DNA of 35,737 bases, taken from assembly GCA_026710545.1 (NCBI GenBank), contig JAPOQU010000084.1, forward strand, positions 1-35,737, written 5' to 3'. This stretch comes from Gammaproteobacteria bacterium (lineage in GTDB: Bacteria; Pseudomonadota; Gammaproteobacteria; Eutrophobiales; Eutrophobiaceae). Position 1 is the first letter of the stretch. Each line of letters opens with the position of its first letter. Both the position numbers and the translations under genes were made by a program. This document shows positions 1 to 7,269 of this stretch, in pieces. Under the pieces are notes generated by a model that saw only the letters and a list, made by a program, of their open reading frames with translations, was not told the DNA's origin and did not search any database.

Positions 1-154
1 CCCGGCGCGGGAAAGAGGCGAGAGATCACGAACAAGGGCAAACTATAGCCCAACACTATTGAGTAAGGCACTGTAAACAGGCAAAATCTATTATCAAGAC
101 CCGTTTCAAATCTCTAACGCGGGATTTGGGTGAATACTAATTGGAGAGAACATT

Positions 155-1831
155 ATGCATGCAGTGATCATCGGCGCCGGCATGGGCGGCCTGTTTGCGG
201 CCCTGGCTTTGCGCGAATCAGGCAAGTTCGACAAGATTGACGTCTACGAACAAACCGGAGTGCCCAGCACCGCGGGAGCCGGGCTCAATATCGCGCCCAA
301 CGGCGCACTGCTCTGCAACTGGCTGGGCGTTGATCTGGATGGCGGCGACATCAAAGGACCTCATGGCGCAGTCGACGGCGGGCGCGCTGCAATCCTGGAT
401 GCAACCCGCGAAATCATGCCCGACGGGTCGGTTTCGCGCCGCCCTATCAAGTATAACCGGGCAGACGACACCAGCGCGGGCTTCCACCATATGCATCGCC
501 TGGACCTGCTGATGTGTTTGTATAAACGTGTTTTCGAATTCGGTCCTGAAACCGGCGTTACGTGCCCGATCCAGGTCCACATGAACAAACGCCTTAACTC
601 TCTCAGGCAAACCGCTACGACTGCAATTGCCGGCTTTGAGGATGGCAGCACTGCCGCAGGCGATGTGCTGGTCGGCGCCGACGGCATCAACTCCAAGGTA
701 CTGGAACTGCAATGGCCTGATACCCCGCCGCGGCGCTGGACGGATGTCACCGTTTACCGGGGCCTCATCAGGCGGGAGGACGTGGCGGCGCTGCGTAAGG
801 CGGACGGCAGCCCCCTGGATAACAATCCCATAGACTCATTCAGTATGGACGTGCGCAAGAACCCTTACGCATGGGCGCTGACGTACTGGGTTCGGGGCGG
901 CGAATTGCTCAACGTGTGGCAGGCTTATTACGAACCCGACTCGGCTGAATTCGAAGCGGATGAGGGTGACTGGTTCCCGGTCGACAATTCCGAATTGCAG
1001 GCCAATATGGGCCGGGCGTTTGCAGATGACGTACGTAAGGACGATATTATCGCACTCTCCGGCGCGGTGGAGAACCCGACCAAGTGGGGACTCTACGACC
1101 GCGATGCCTTCGAACATTGGCAGGACGGCCGCATCTGCCTGCTCGGCGATGCGGCGCATCCAATGCTGCCGACCATGGGCCAGGGCGCCAGTCAGGCGTT
1201 CGAGGATGCCGCGGCGCTCAGCAGTTGCTTTAATATGCACGGCGACGATATCTACAGCGCACTGCTGCATTATGAACGCGTCCGGCATTACCGGGCGACG
1301 CGCTTCCAGTTCATGTCGAAATTCCTGTTCAAACACCTCGAGCCCGAGGACTCGCCGGAACGCCGCCAGATACTGAAGGCGCTGAATGAACGGGACTACC
1401 CGATATTTAACCACGACGAACGCGCCGGCGACGACGACTCCTGGATTTACCTGTTCGATGCCCGTGAAATTGGTGACAAATTGCCGTTGAAAAAGCTCGG
1501 CCCATGGGATTTCCGCTCACGGACTGCGGCAATGGAGACGCGGCAGGAAATTGCCGCCAACCTGTGGCAACCTGCAGTTTCGCTCAACGGAGAGCGGACG
1601 GTTACCCGGTCAGAAGTCGCCCGGCACAATACGTTCGAAGACTGCTGGATTATCATCGACAACGCGGTTTACGACATCAGCGAATGGAAGGATCACCATC
1701 CGGGCGGGCCGTTTGTTGCGCGCATGTACGCCGGCAAGGATGCCACCGCCGAGTTCGGCGATTATCACAGCAGGCGGGCCGAGCGGCACATGCAGCATTT
1801 CCGCGTCGGTTACCTGGAAAAATCAATATAG
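155..1831 (+). CDS. FAD-dependent monooxygenase with C-terminal cytochrome b5 domain
   Basis: A 558-residue protein that joins two redox modules. Residues 1 to about 400 look like a class A flavoprotein hydroxylase (salicylate hydroxylase type). They show the N-terminal dinucleotide-binding GAGMGG (residues 8-13), a GADG segment near 174 and the FAD ribityl-binding GDAAHP segment at about 331-336. Residues about 485-558 look like cytochrome b5, with HPGG at 515-518 and a second candidate haem-ligand His at 538 in YHS. Class A hydroxylases usually stop near 400-450 residues, so the haem tail is an addition. No signal peptide or membrane segment is seen, so it is probably cytoplasmic. The start is supported by GGAGAG at 143-148. 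The substrate, probably an aromatic or polyene compound, cannot be read from sequence. It converges on the NTF2-like gene with only 7 bp between them. Confidence 0.9.
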   Translation: MHAVIIGAGMGGLFAALALRESGKFDKIDVYEQTGVPSTAGAGLNIAPNGALLCNWLGVDLDGGDIKGPHGAVDGGRAAILDATREIMPDGSVSRRPIKYNRADDTSAGFHHMHRLDLLMCLYKRVFEFGPETGVTCPIQVHMNKRLNSLRQTATTAIAGFEDGSTAAGDVLVGADGINSKVLELQWPDTPPRRWTDVTVYRGLIRREDVAALRKADGSPLDNNPIDSFSMDVRKNPYAWALTYWVRGGELLNVWQAYYEPDSAEFEADEGDWFPVDNSELQANMGRAFADDVRKDDIIALSGAVENPTKWGLYDRDAFEHWQDGRICLLGDAAHPMLPTMGQGASQAFEDAAALSSCFNMHGDDIYSALLHYERVRHYRATRFQFMSKFLFKHLEPEDSPERRQILKALNERDYPIFNHDERAGDDDSWIYLFDAREIGDKLPLKKLGPWDFRSRTAAMETRQEIAANLWQPAVSLNGERTVTRSEVARHNTFEDCWIIIDNAVYDISEWKDHHPGGPFVARMYAGKDATAEFGDYHSRRAERHMQHFRVGYLEKSI

Positions 1832-1838
1832 AGTAACG

Positions 1839-2237
1839 CTATTCCGGGAGGATCGGATTAAGTGAATCATGGCTGTGCACCATGACCCATTTATCATCAC
1901 GCCATTCAAAGATAAAGGTCATCCGGCCCTTGCGCTCTACAGGTTCTCCATTCGTTCCTGGTGCGGAAGATTCGAACAGGCAGATGGCCCAGGCAATCTT
2001 CTCTGAAGCATGAATGGAGATAGATGAGGGATCTATTTTGAATTTATCAATATTCGGCCAGACCCTGGAAAACTGTTTTTCATACAGTTCATCATACCCT
2101 TGTGCCGCAACTGCAATCGAACCGAAATAAACGCCATCGTCAGGTATCAAATCACGCACACCCTCATAGTCCAGTTCATGAACGCTCTCCACGATCCGAT
2201 TCAGTATCTTTCTTATCGCAGTACGTTTATCAGGCAT
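1839..2237 (-). CDS. SnoaL/NTF2-like fold protein
   Basis: A 132-residue protein of the size and layout of the NTF2-like superfamily. An N-terminal helical stretch (about 1-25) is followed by a conserved-looking DLIPDDGVYFGS region. Beta strands end in RKGRMTFIFEWRDDKWVMVHSHDSLNP, typical of SnoaL-like/DUF4440 proteins that act as small isomerases, cyclases or accessory subunits. The start is supported by a purine-rich GGAGGGACAGG just upstream on the minus strand. It is divergent from the OsmC gene and convergent with the monooxygenase. It may assist the neighbouring monooxygenase, but that is inferred from position alone. Confidence 0.75.
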   Translation of the reverse strand: MPDKRTAIRKILNRIVESVHELDYEGVRDLIPDDGVYFGSIAVAAQGYDELYEKQFSRVWPNIDKFKIDPSSISIHASEKIAWAICLFESSAPGTNGEPVERKGRMTFIFEWRDDKWVMVHSHDSLNPILPE

Positions 2238-2258
2238 TTTCCTGTCCCTCCCTTGATT

Positions 2259-2285
2259 CTGGTTAACCAGGATTTATCATGATAA
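2259..2285. promoter_or_regulatory. Two adjacent 12-bp palindromes in a divergent promoter region
   Basis: CTGGTTAACCAG (2259-2270) and TTATCATGATAA (2274-2285) are both perfect palindromes separated by 3 bp. They lie between the divergent NTF2-like and OsmC genes. This is a plausible place for a dimeric regulator to control both genes. No regulator is assigned. Confidence 0.35.
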
Positions 2286-2344
2286 GTTGCAGGCACATTT
2301 ATCGGAACATTCACAACACAATGTGACAGTACCAGGAGACTACT

Positions 2345-2851
2345 ATGGATTCCACAGAGTTGAAAGAGTTACAGGCGCCGTTGAAAGAACAATATATCGA
2401 CGCCCCCCAAACCGCCGTAATTACCATGCGGGCGGAAAGTCATGTGACCGAAGGTATAGCCTGCAAGGTGGAGACCGGCAGGCAACTTGCAGAAGCAGGT
2501 CTGCACCCTGCCGCCGGCGGCGACGGTTCGCAGCTATGCTCGGGAGATATGCTGCTTGAAGCGCTGGTCGCCTGCGCCGGCGTGACCCTGAAAGCGGTCG
2601 CCACGGCAATGGGGATCAATTTGACCGACGCCAGTATTCATGCGGAGGGCGACCTGGATTTTCGCGGCACCCTGGCGGTAGACCGAGATGCAAAGGTAGG
2701 CTTTCGCGACATTCGCTTGCGCTTTTCAATGCAATCCGATGCGCCGCCTGAGTCCCTGGACAAACTGATTCAATTGACCGAACGCTACTGTGTCGTACTG
2801 CAGACCCTGAGGGACAGCGCCGATTTCAGCGTGACCGCCAGTTATAACTGA
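2345..2851 (+). CDS. OsmC/Ohr family protein
   Basis: A 168-residue protein of OsmC-family length and layout. The two redox-active cysteines of the family are visible: one in LVACAGVTLKAVATAMG (about 75-91) and one in ERYCVVLQTL (about 145-155). OsmC/Ohr proteins reduce organic hydroperoxides with these thiols, although many family members are of unknown substrate. The C-terminal SADFSVTASY is a usual family ending. The start has a good Shine-Dalgarno (CCAGGAG) about 7 bases upstream. It is a single gene, divergent from the NTF2-like gene. Confidence 0.88.
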   Translation: MDSTELKELQAPLKEQYIDAPQTAVITMRAESHVTEGIACKVETGRQLAEAGLHPAAGGDGSQLCSGDMLLEALVACAGVTLKAVATAMGINLTDASIHAEGDLDFRGTLAVDRDAKVGFRDIRLRFSMQSDAPPESLDKLIQLTERYCVVLQTLRDSADFSVTASYN

Positions 2852-2868
2852 TTATCGAGGCGCGCTCG

Positions 2869-2958
2869 TCACAACGCAAATCGCGTGTATAAGTAGGCGA
2901 GCGTGATTGCGCTGAGCACTACGATTGCGCCTATTTCGCCAGGCAGCGAGTGGGAAAT
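2869..2958 (-). pseudogene. Possible 3' remnant of a membrane-protein gene
   Basis: On the minus strand a 29-codon open stretch ends in TGA and reads ISHSLPGEIGAIVVLSAITL followed by AYLYTRFAL. This is one clean hydrophobic segment followed by a short basic tail, as at the C-terminus of an inner-membrane protein. It has no start codon and an in-frame TAG immediately upstream (2959-2961). It may be the decayed end of a lost gene, or chance. The rest of 2852-3008 shows nothing else. Confidence 0.22.
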
Positions 2959-3008
2959 CTACATTACAATTACGGTGTCTTGTATATTTCACTTAATAAT
3001 TCATAAGC

Positions 3009-4562
3009 ATGTCTTGCTTACGCCTTGTTAAATCAAGCGCCCGGGCAACACTGTTATTGTTCTGCCTGGCCGGGGCAAACAACTTGGCTGCCGCAGATGA
3101 CCTGCCCCGGTATTACGGGCAGGTCCCATGGGCCAGTGTGCACCGTGATTCGCGGAATTCCGATTTTTCTCCACTGCCGACGTCTGCCGACCTGAAAGAG
3201 AGCATATCAGTGCTTGACGGTGCAGCGCTGATTAATCCCGGTGTCATTGACGAAGATGGAAACCACTTTGTTACCAGCGCCAGGGGCCCCGGGTTCAGTC
3301 ATCTGCATGCTTTTGACAGGACTGGCCGGTTGCTGTGGGAAAGCCCTAAACACAGGCTGGCTGATGATCTGGATTCCCATGCCGGATTTAATTCGCCGGT
3401 AATAGATGAAAACGGTGACATCTACATTGGCGACGGAAATCAATTGTGGGCATTCCATCCCGATGGGAAATTGAAATGGGTAACGCCGTTACCGGAACCG
3501 GGTGATCCGTTTGTCTACCAGGTTATTTCCAGGCAGGGCTATGTCGGCGGCATCACCACAAACGGGAAAGTCCTGTTTTATAAAAGAGATACAGGTACCC
3601 TTGCGGTACCCATGTTTAACCTGCCGACAGGCGTGGCCCCGCATAAAGGTCCGTCACTGCCGGGCCTGTGGCAGGGTGGGTTAATGGATGTAACAGTTAT
3701 TCCGTTATTTAAACAGATAGCGTTTGGTTACCGTGTCCAGGTAGCCAACGCGCCTGCCGTTCACCCTGAAACCGGACGAATATTTATCACGGCAGCCGGG
3801 CCGAAACGGGGGGATGAATATACCGGAATTTTGTATGGATTGGATCTAACGGAATCCGGTGTTACGACTGCGATTGAATTGCCTATGGGTGGGGGTAGCG
3901 GGACCAGCCCCGCTCTCTCGGTATCCGGTGACACTGTGTATAGCGCTGACGGTGACGGCAATATGCTTGCCGTTGATTCCTACAGCGGAGAAGTTCGCTG
4001 GTCTGCGAAAGGCGAAGGACTGCTATCTCCTGCAATCGGTCCCGATGATACTATCTATACGGGAAATATTTTTGCTGCGCCGACTGTCATCGCCCTTAAC
4101 CCGGACAACGGATCGATAAAATGGGCTCGCTCGTATGATGATGCAGCCGCGCGGGTGTTGCCTGTTCTGGAACCTTTTGCGCCCCTTGTTCCGGACGGCA
4201 GGCCGATCGCCCGTCTGGTCAGCGTTATTTCCGTCTCGGCCAATCATGTCTGGGTGGGAATGAATTTCGGTTACAACTACCATCAGCCGGACACGGGCCT
4301 GACCCTGCCCATACCGCACAAATCAGTTGTATGTGCCCTTGATCCGGTAAATGGAGAACTACTGAAGTGTACCGAAGTCAGGGATACCGTAGAGGGAATG
4401 ATTAAAATTGGTTATGGCGGTGAGATAACGGTAAGTCACACGACAATCTTCGGTTCGTTTTTTTATTACGGGGTCAACCCGTCTTTACCTCCGGACTATA
4501 GAAACCCGGTAAAACCGGTGGGTGGTATGACAATCCTGCAAGCCAGACCGCCGTGCCGGTAG
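3009..4562 (+). CDS. Secreted PQQ-repeat (beta-propeller) protein
   Basis: A 517-residue protein with an N-terminal signal peptide (hydrophobic core about 14-26, likely cut after AAA near residue 29). The body is built of repeats of the pyrroloquinoline-quinone-domain type, seen as 'IYxGDG..LWAFHPDGKLKW', 'LAVDSYSGEVRWSAKGEGLLSPAI' and 'VIALNPDNGSIKW'. These repeats fold as propeller blades. Some such proteins are quinoprotein dehydrogenases, others are non-enzymatic BamB-like scaffolds, and the sequence does not decide between them. No haem CxxCH motif is present. No clear Shine-Dalgarno precedes the ATG. It stands alone and converges on the metallo-hydrolase gene. Confidence 0.8.
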   Translation: MSCLRLVKSSARATLLLFCLAGANNLAAADDLPRYYGQVPWASVHRDSRNSDFSPLPTSADLKESISVLDGAALINPGVIDEDGNHFVTSARGPGFSHLHAFDRTGRLLWESPKHRLADDLDSHAGFNSPVIDENGDIYIGDGNQLWAFHPDGKLKWVTPLPEPGDPFVYQVISRQGYVGGITTNGKVLFYKRDTGTLAVPMFNLPTGVAPHKGPSLPGLWQGGLMDVTVIPLFKQIAFGYRVQVANAPAVHPETGRIFITAAGPKRGDEYTGILYGLDLTESGVTTAIELPMGGGSGTSPALSVSGDTVYSADGDGNMLAVDSYSGEVRWSAKGEGLLSPAIGPDDTIYTGNIFAAPTVIALNPDNGSIKWARSYDDAAARVLPVLEPFAPLVPDGRPIARLVSVISVSANHVWVGMNFGYNYHQPDTGLTLPIPHKSVVCALDPVNGELLKCTEVRDTVEGMIKIGYGGEITVSHTTIFGSFFYYGVNPSLPPDYRNPVKPVGGMTILQARPPCR

Positions 4563-4576
4563 GTTATAAGAGAATT

Positions 4577-4592
4577 TAACCGAAACCGGTTA
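4577..4592. terminator. Small hairpin between convergent genes
   Basis: TAACCG-AAAC-CGGTTA is a perfect 6-bp stem with a 4-base loop. It lies between the stop of the PQQ-repeat gene and the stop codon of the convergent metallo-hydrolase gene, which it overlaps. There is no T-run, so it is a weak candidate terminator only. Confidence 0.25.
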
Positions 4593-5507
4593 TTCCCTGA
4601 TATGGTTATGAATGCTGTATTTCAGGAAGAAGTCTGCCTCACCGTAGCCAGGATATAACGCAGTCATTTTCTCCATGGCCTCTTCACGGGTCTTTGCCGC
4701 CTGCACGATACGGGTGTAGTCGTCAATGTACCCGATCATGGCATCGAACATGCTCATGTCCCCCACGTCGCCATGGCCGGGATAGACGGTGGGGTTGCGT
4801 CCCGCGTATTCGTTTTTAATCCGCACCAGTTCTTCCCGCCAGTTGGCGATATCCTGCCAGCTTATATCGTCACCCTGCCAGTGGTGCACCCGGTTATAGC
4901 CGAAGTCGGAGAGGAAGATGGCGTTGAGTTCCGGGCTGTAAACCGTGGTCATGTGATCCGCTTCCGCAGGTTTGTAATCCGTAGTCAACTCCAGCGTACC
5001 GCCGCCGTCCAGGGTCAAGGTATCGTCATTCAGCAGGTGGATGGTGTTTTCGTAATCAAAGCCATCCGGGTTTTCTGCCGATTTGGGTCTCAGCGGCGGT
5101 TCCAGCACCGGCTCGGCGTCGGTGGCCCCGAACCCGTCCATGTAAATTGCATAAGCCTTGATGTCCTTGCGGATGTCATCATTGGCCACGACAATCTTCG
5201 CATCGGGAAACTCGTCCCGGAACAGGGGCATGCCGGTGAAGTGATCGGTATGCCCGTGGGTTATCAGGATGTGGGTGACCGGCAGCTTGTAAGCCTTGAC
5301 GCGCTCGGCCAGTTGTTTCGCCTCGGCGGTCTTGCGCTGCACGTCCATGACGATGATGGATTTGCCGTTGGAGAAAATGAAAGAGTTCACCGTGGCGAAA
5401 TCGCCCTTGAACATCTCCACTTCGAGTTTGTTTGCGGTATCGCCGCCGCATGCGGTGAAACTCAGCAACATGACCAGGCAAATAAAAGGCGGGATCAGTG
5501 ATCTCAT
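4590..5507 (-). CDS. Metallo-beta-lactamase-fold hydrolase, lipoprotein
   Basis: From the chosen start this is 305 residues. It begins MRSLIPPFICLVMLLSFTAC, a lipoprotein signal with a lipobox (SFTAC) followed by GGD. The zinc-binding HGHTDH motif (ILITHGHTDHFTGMP) and later metal-site segments (LSDFGYNRVHHW, VYPGHGDVG) identify the MBL fold hydrolases. The start at 5507 is preferred over the longer reading frame because GGAG lies 9 bases upstream and the lipoprotein signal starts there. The product is probably anchored in the periplasm. The substrate is unknown. Its promoter region is shared with the divergent DUF4286-like gene. Confidence 0.88.
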   Translation of the reverse strand: MRSLIPPFICLVMLLSFTACGGDTANKLEVEMFKGDFATVNSFIFSNGKSIIVMDVQRKTAEAKQLAERVKAYKLPVTHILITHGHTDHFTGMPLFRDEFPDAKIVVANDDIRKDIKAYAIYMDGFGATDAEPVLEPPLRPKSAENPDGFDYENTIHLLNDDTLTLDGGGTLELTTDYKPAEADHMTTVYSPELNAIFLSDFGYNRVHHWQGDDISWQDIANWREELVRIKNEYAGRNPTVYPGHGDVGDMSMFDAMIGYIDDYTRIVQAAKTREEAMEKMTALYPGYGEADFFLKYSIHNHIRE

Positions 5508-5571
5508 GGTTTTCAACTCCACATTGGTTGCACTTGTAAGCGTTATTTTATCTAATATAGACCTTTTAAAG

Positions 5572-6426
5572 ATGAAAACAACCATACCCACTGTATTGGT
5601 GGGGTTCCTGTTATATCTCGTAACAGTCCCTGCCCCAGCCGCTGATTCCGGTATTGACGGTCACTGGTTCTATATGGTCAAGACCAAAAGTACGGACCCG
5701 GCCAGGGAAGCAGAATTCAACGCCTGGTACGACGATATCGACATCCCCGATGTGCTGGCCGTTCCCGGTTTCATGCGGGCCCGCCGCGCTGTACATAAAA
5801 GCTTTATGGAACTGCCGGAACTCGACTTGAGCGAAGATGAAGGTAAATACATCGCGCTCTACGGTATCGAAACCGCGGATATTGACAAGACAATTATCGA
5901 TTTGTATGTGGGCGCCCGCAAAATGGTGGCGCGGGGCCGCATTACCGAGCTGCTGAAGGTGACGGAAGCGAATTACTACCGCAAACTCACCGGGTATCCG
6001 CCGGCAACAGTTACATGGAGGGAGGTAAACATTAGAAAGCGCCTCCTGGCAACCAGCCCGCCAGCCGACGGCCGGCGCTATGTTTATATTCAGAAGATAA
6101 TCTGTTGCGCTGATGGAAATGACTACAAGCGCTTGCTTGAGTGGTTGAAAGACAGTTATATTCCCGGCGTGATGGAGTACCGTGCAATCACCGGAGTCCA
6201 TGCCTATGAACTCTATCGCATCATGGAAGTAGTAGCGCTGGAGCCCGGGGAAATCCCCCATCTGCTGCTGGTGCATGAATTGACCACGGACGTAATTCAG
6301 CGGACCGTCCTTGAGTTAAGTTCCCTGGCCTATGAATTGGTACAGGCAGGAAACATGGAAGAGTTGTTTGTTGAAGGCAACGACTCTGCCGTGTACCGGC
6401 TGATGAGTGACGTGAAGCCGGATTAA
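5572..6426 (+). CDS. Exported DUF4286/EthD-like dimeric alpha-beta barrel protein
   Basis: A 284-residue protein. The start at 5572 gives a clear signal peptide (MKTTIPTVLVGFLLYLVTVP, then APAAD). The open frame continues upstream but there overlaps the divergent gene. The segment FYMVKTKSTDPAREAEFNAW followed by YDDIDIPDVLAVPGFMRARR is typical of DUF4286/EthD-like ferredoxin-fold proteins. A second weaker copy seems to start at RRYVYIQKIICC with 'YIPGVMEYRAITGVHAYELY', giving two barrel-like halves. Family members are usually cytoplasmic partners of catabolic enzymes, so the apparent export is unusual. Function is not known. Confidence 0.7.
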   Translation: MKTTIPTVLVGFLLYLVTVPAPAADSGIDGHWFYMVKTKSTDPAREAEFNAWYDDIDIPDVLAVPGFMRARRAVHKSFMELPELDLSEDEGKYIALYGIETADIDKTIIDLYVGARKMVARGRITELLKVTEANYYRKLTGYPPATVTWREVNIRKRLLATSPPADGRRYVYIQKIICCADGNDYKRLLEWLKDSYIPGVMEYRAITGVHAYELYRIMEVVALEPGEIPHLLLVHELTTDVIQRTVLELSSLAYELVQAGNMEELFVEGNDSAVYRLMSDVKPD

Positions 6427-6483
6427 GCGTTCAGACCCGCATGAGCGGACATGTTGATAATTCTGCCCGATAAGACAAGCAGG

Positions 6484-7125
6484 TTACTCAAAGCACTTTG
6501 AGATCATAAAGTTCAACGCGCTGATTTCCCAGTCAAGGACCTCCTCGTAATCAGGACGGGCATGGTCGCGATACATCCAGGTGCCGTAGTTGATGTAATA
6601 GGCGTGTAGCGCCAGACGTTGCAATTTTTCCATTGACCATCGGGAACCGAAGTGCTTCATGAAGCCGGCCATTTCCCTGGCGATCAGTTCCGCATGGCGC
6701 CGGTCTGCCTCGGCGAGGGCCGGATAGATCTTGACGGCGTTATGCATTTCGAATACCACCTCGACGTCAGCCTCGGCGTCTTTCATTGCCCTGTTGAAGC
6801 GATCAAAGAATTCCTCCCGCGATAAAGACAGGTAGGGTTCAGATTTGAACATCTCCATGATCGACGAGAACTGTCCCAGCATCTCCTTGTACAATTCGAA
6901 CAGTATGGCCTCCTTGTTCGGGAAATACTGGTACAGCGACCCGACCGATATATTCGCTTCCCTGGCAATGTGATTGGTTGTTATCCCGGAAATTTCACCC
7001 GTGCCGTAATTCCTGAGCAGGTTGCGGGTTGCGTCAAGGATACCTTTCACCATCTTCTGTGAACGGGATTGGGACGGCTTTTTCCTGGGAGACAACTTCT
7101 GGTGGACGTGGATAGTTTCCTGCAT
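6484..7125 (-). CDS. TetR family transcriptional regulator
   Basis: A 213-residue protein. Residues about 23-75 form the TetR DNA-binding domain: ILDATRNLLRNYG, then ITTNHIAREANISVGSLYQY followed by FPNKEAILFELY. The remainder is an all-helical ligand domain whose sequence does not reveal the ligand. The N-terminus is rich in Lys, Ser and Arg. It is divergent from a TonB receptor gene with 144 bp between, the usual arrangement for local repression, so it probably controls the receptor/amidohydrolase pair and possibly itself. Confidence 0.9.
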   Translation of the reverse strand: MQETIHVHQKLSPRKKPSQSRSQKMVKGILDATRNLLRNYGTGEISGITTNHIAREANISVGSLYQYFPNKEAILFELYKEMLGQFSSIMEMFKSEPYLSLSREEFFDRFNRAMKDAEADVEVVFEMHNAVKIYPALAEADRRHAELIAREMAGFMKHFGSRWSMEKLQRLALHAYYINYGTWMYRDHARPDYEEVLDWEISALNFMISKCFE

Positions 7126-7186
7126 GGTTGTTCTTCAGTTTATTGTCCCAGGCTGAGTGATAGACCGGAATGATACAGGAATAATG

Positions 7187-7231
7187 TTGACTTTCCACGC
7201 CATATTGCGAATAATTACTCGTACTTTATTC
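7187..7231 (+). promoter_or_regulatory. Candidate sigma-70 promoter and dyad for the TonB receptor gene
   Basis: TTGACT (7187-7192) and AATAAT (7210-7215) are separated by 17 bp, matching the sigma-70 consensus at 5 of 6 bases in each hexamer. Overlapping the -10 is a dyad GAATAA (7209-7214)/TTATTC (7226-7231) with an 11-bp spacer. It could be an operator for the divergent TetR protein. The ATG is 54 bp downstream of the -10. Confidence 0.5.
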
Positions 7232-7269
7232 CAGAACCTCACTTTTCGTGTGACTCACGGGGAAAAAAC

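Noticed and set aside
1..154. Promoter for the monooxygenase gene (TTGAGT 59-64 with CAAAAT 82-87)
   Set aside because: The match to consensus is only 4 of 6 in the -10, and other equally weak pairs exist. Only the Shine-Dalgarno is convincing.
2983..3008. Leaderless promoter before the PQQ-repeat gene (AATAAT 8 bases before ATG)
   Set aside because: The region is simply AT-rich, several overlapping -10-like hexamers exist and no matching -35 was found.
4773..5501. A 242-codon plus-strand frame opposite the metallo-hydrolase gene
   Set aside because: It is antisense to a gene with a clear zinc motif, lipobox and Shine-Dalgarno.
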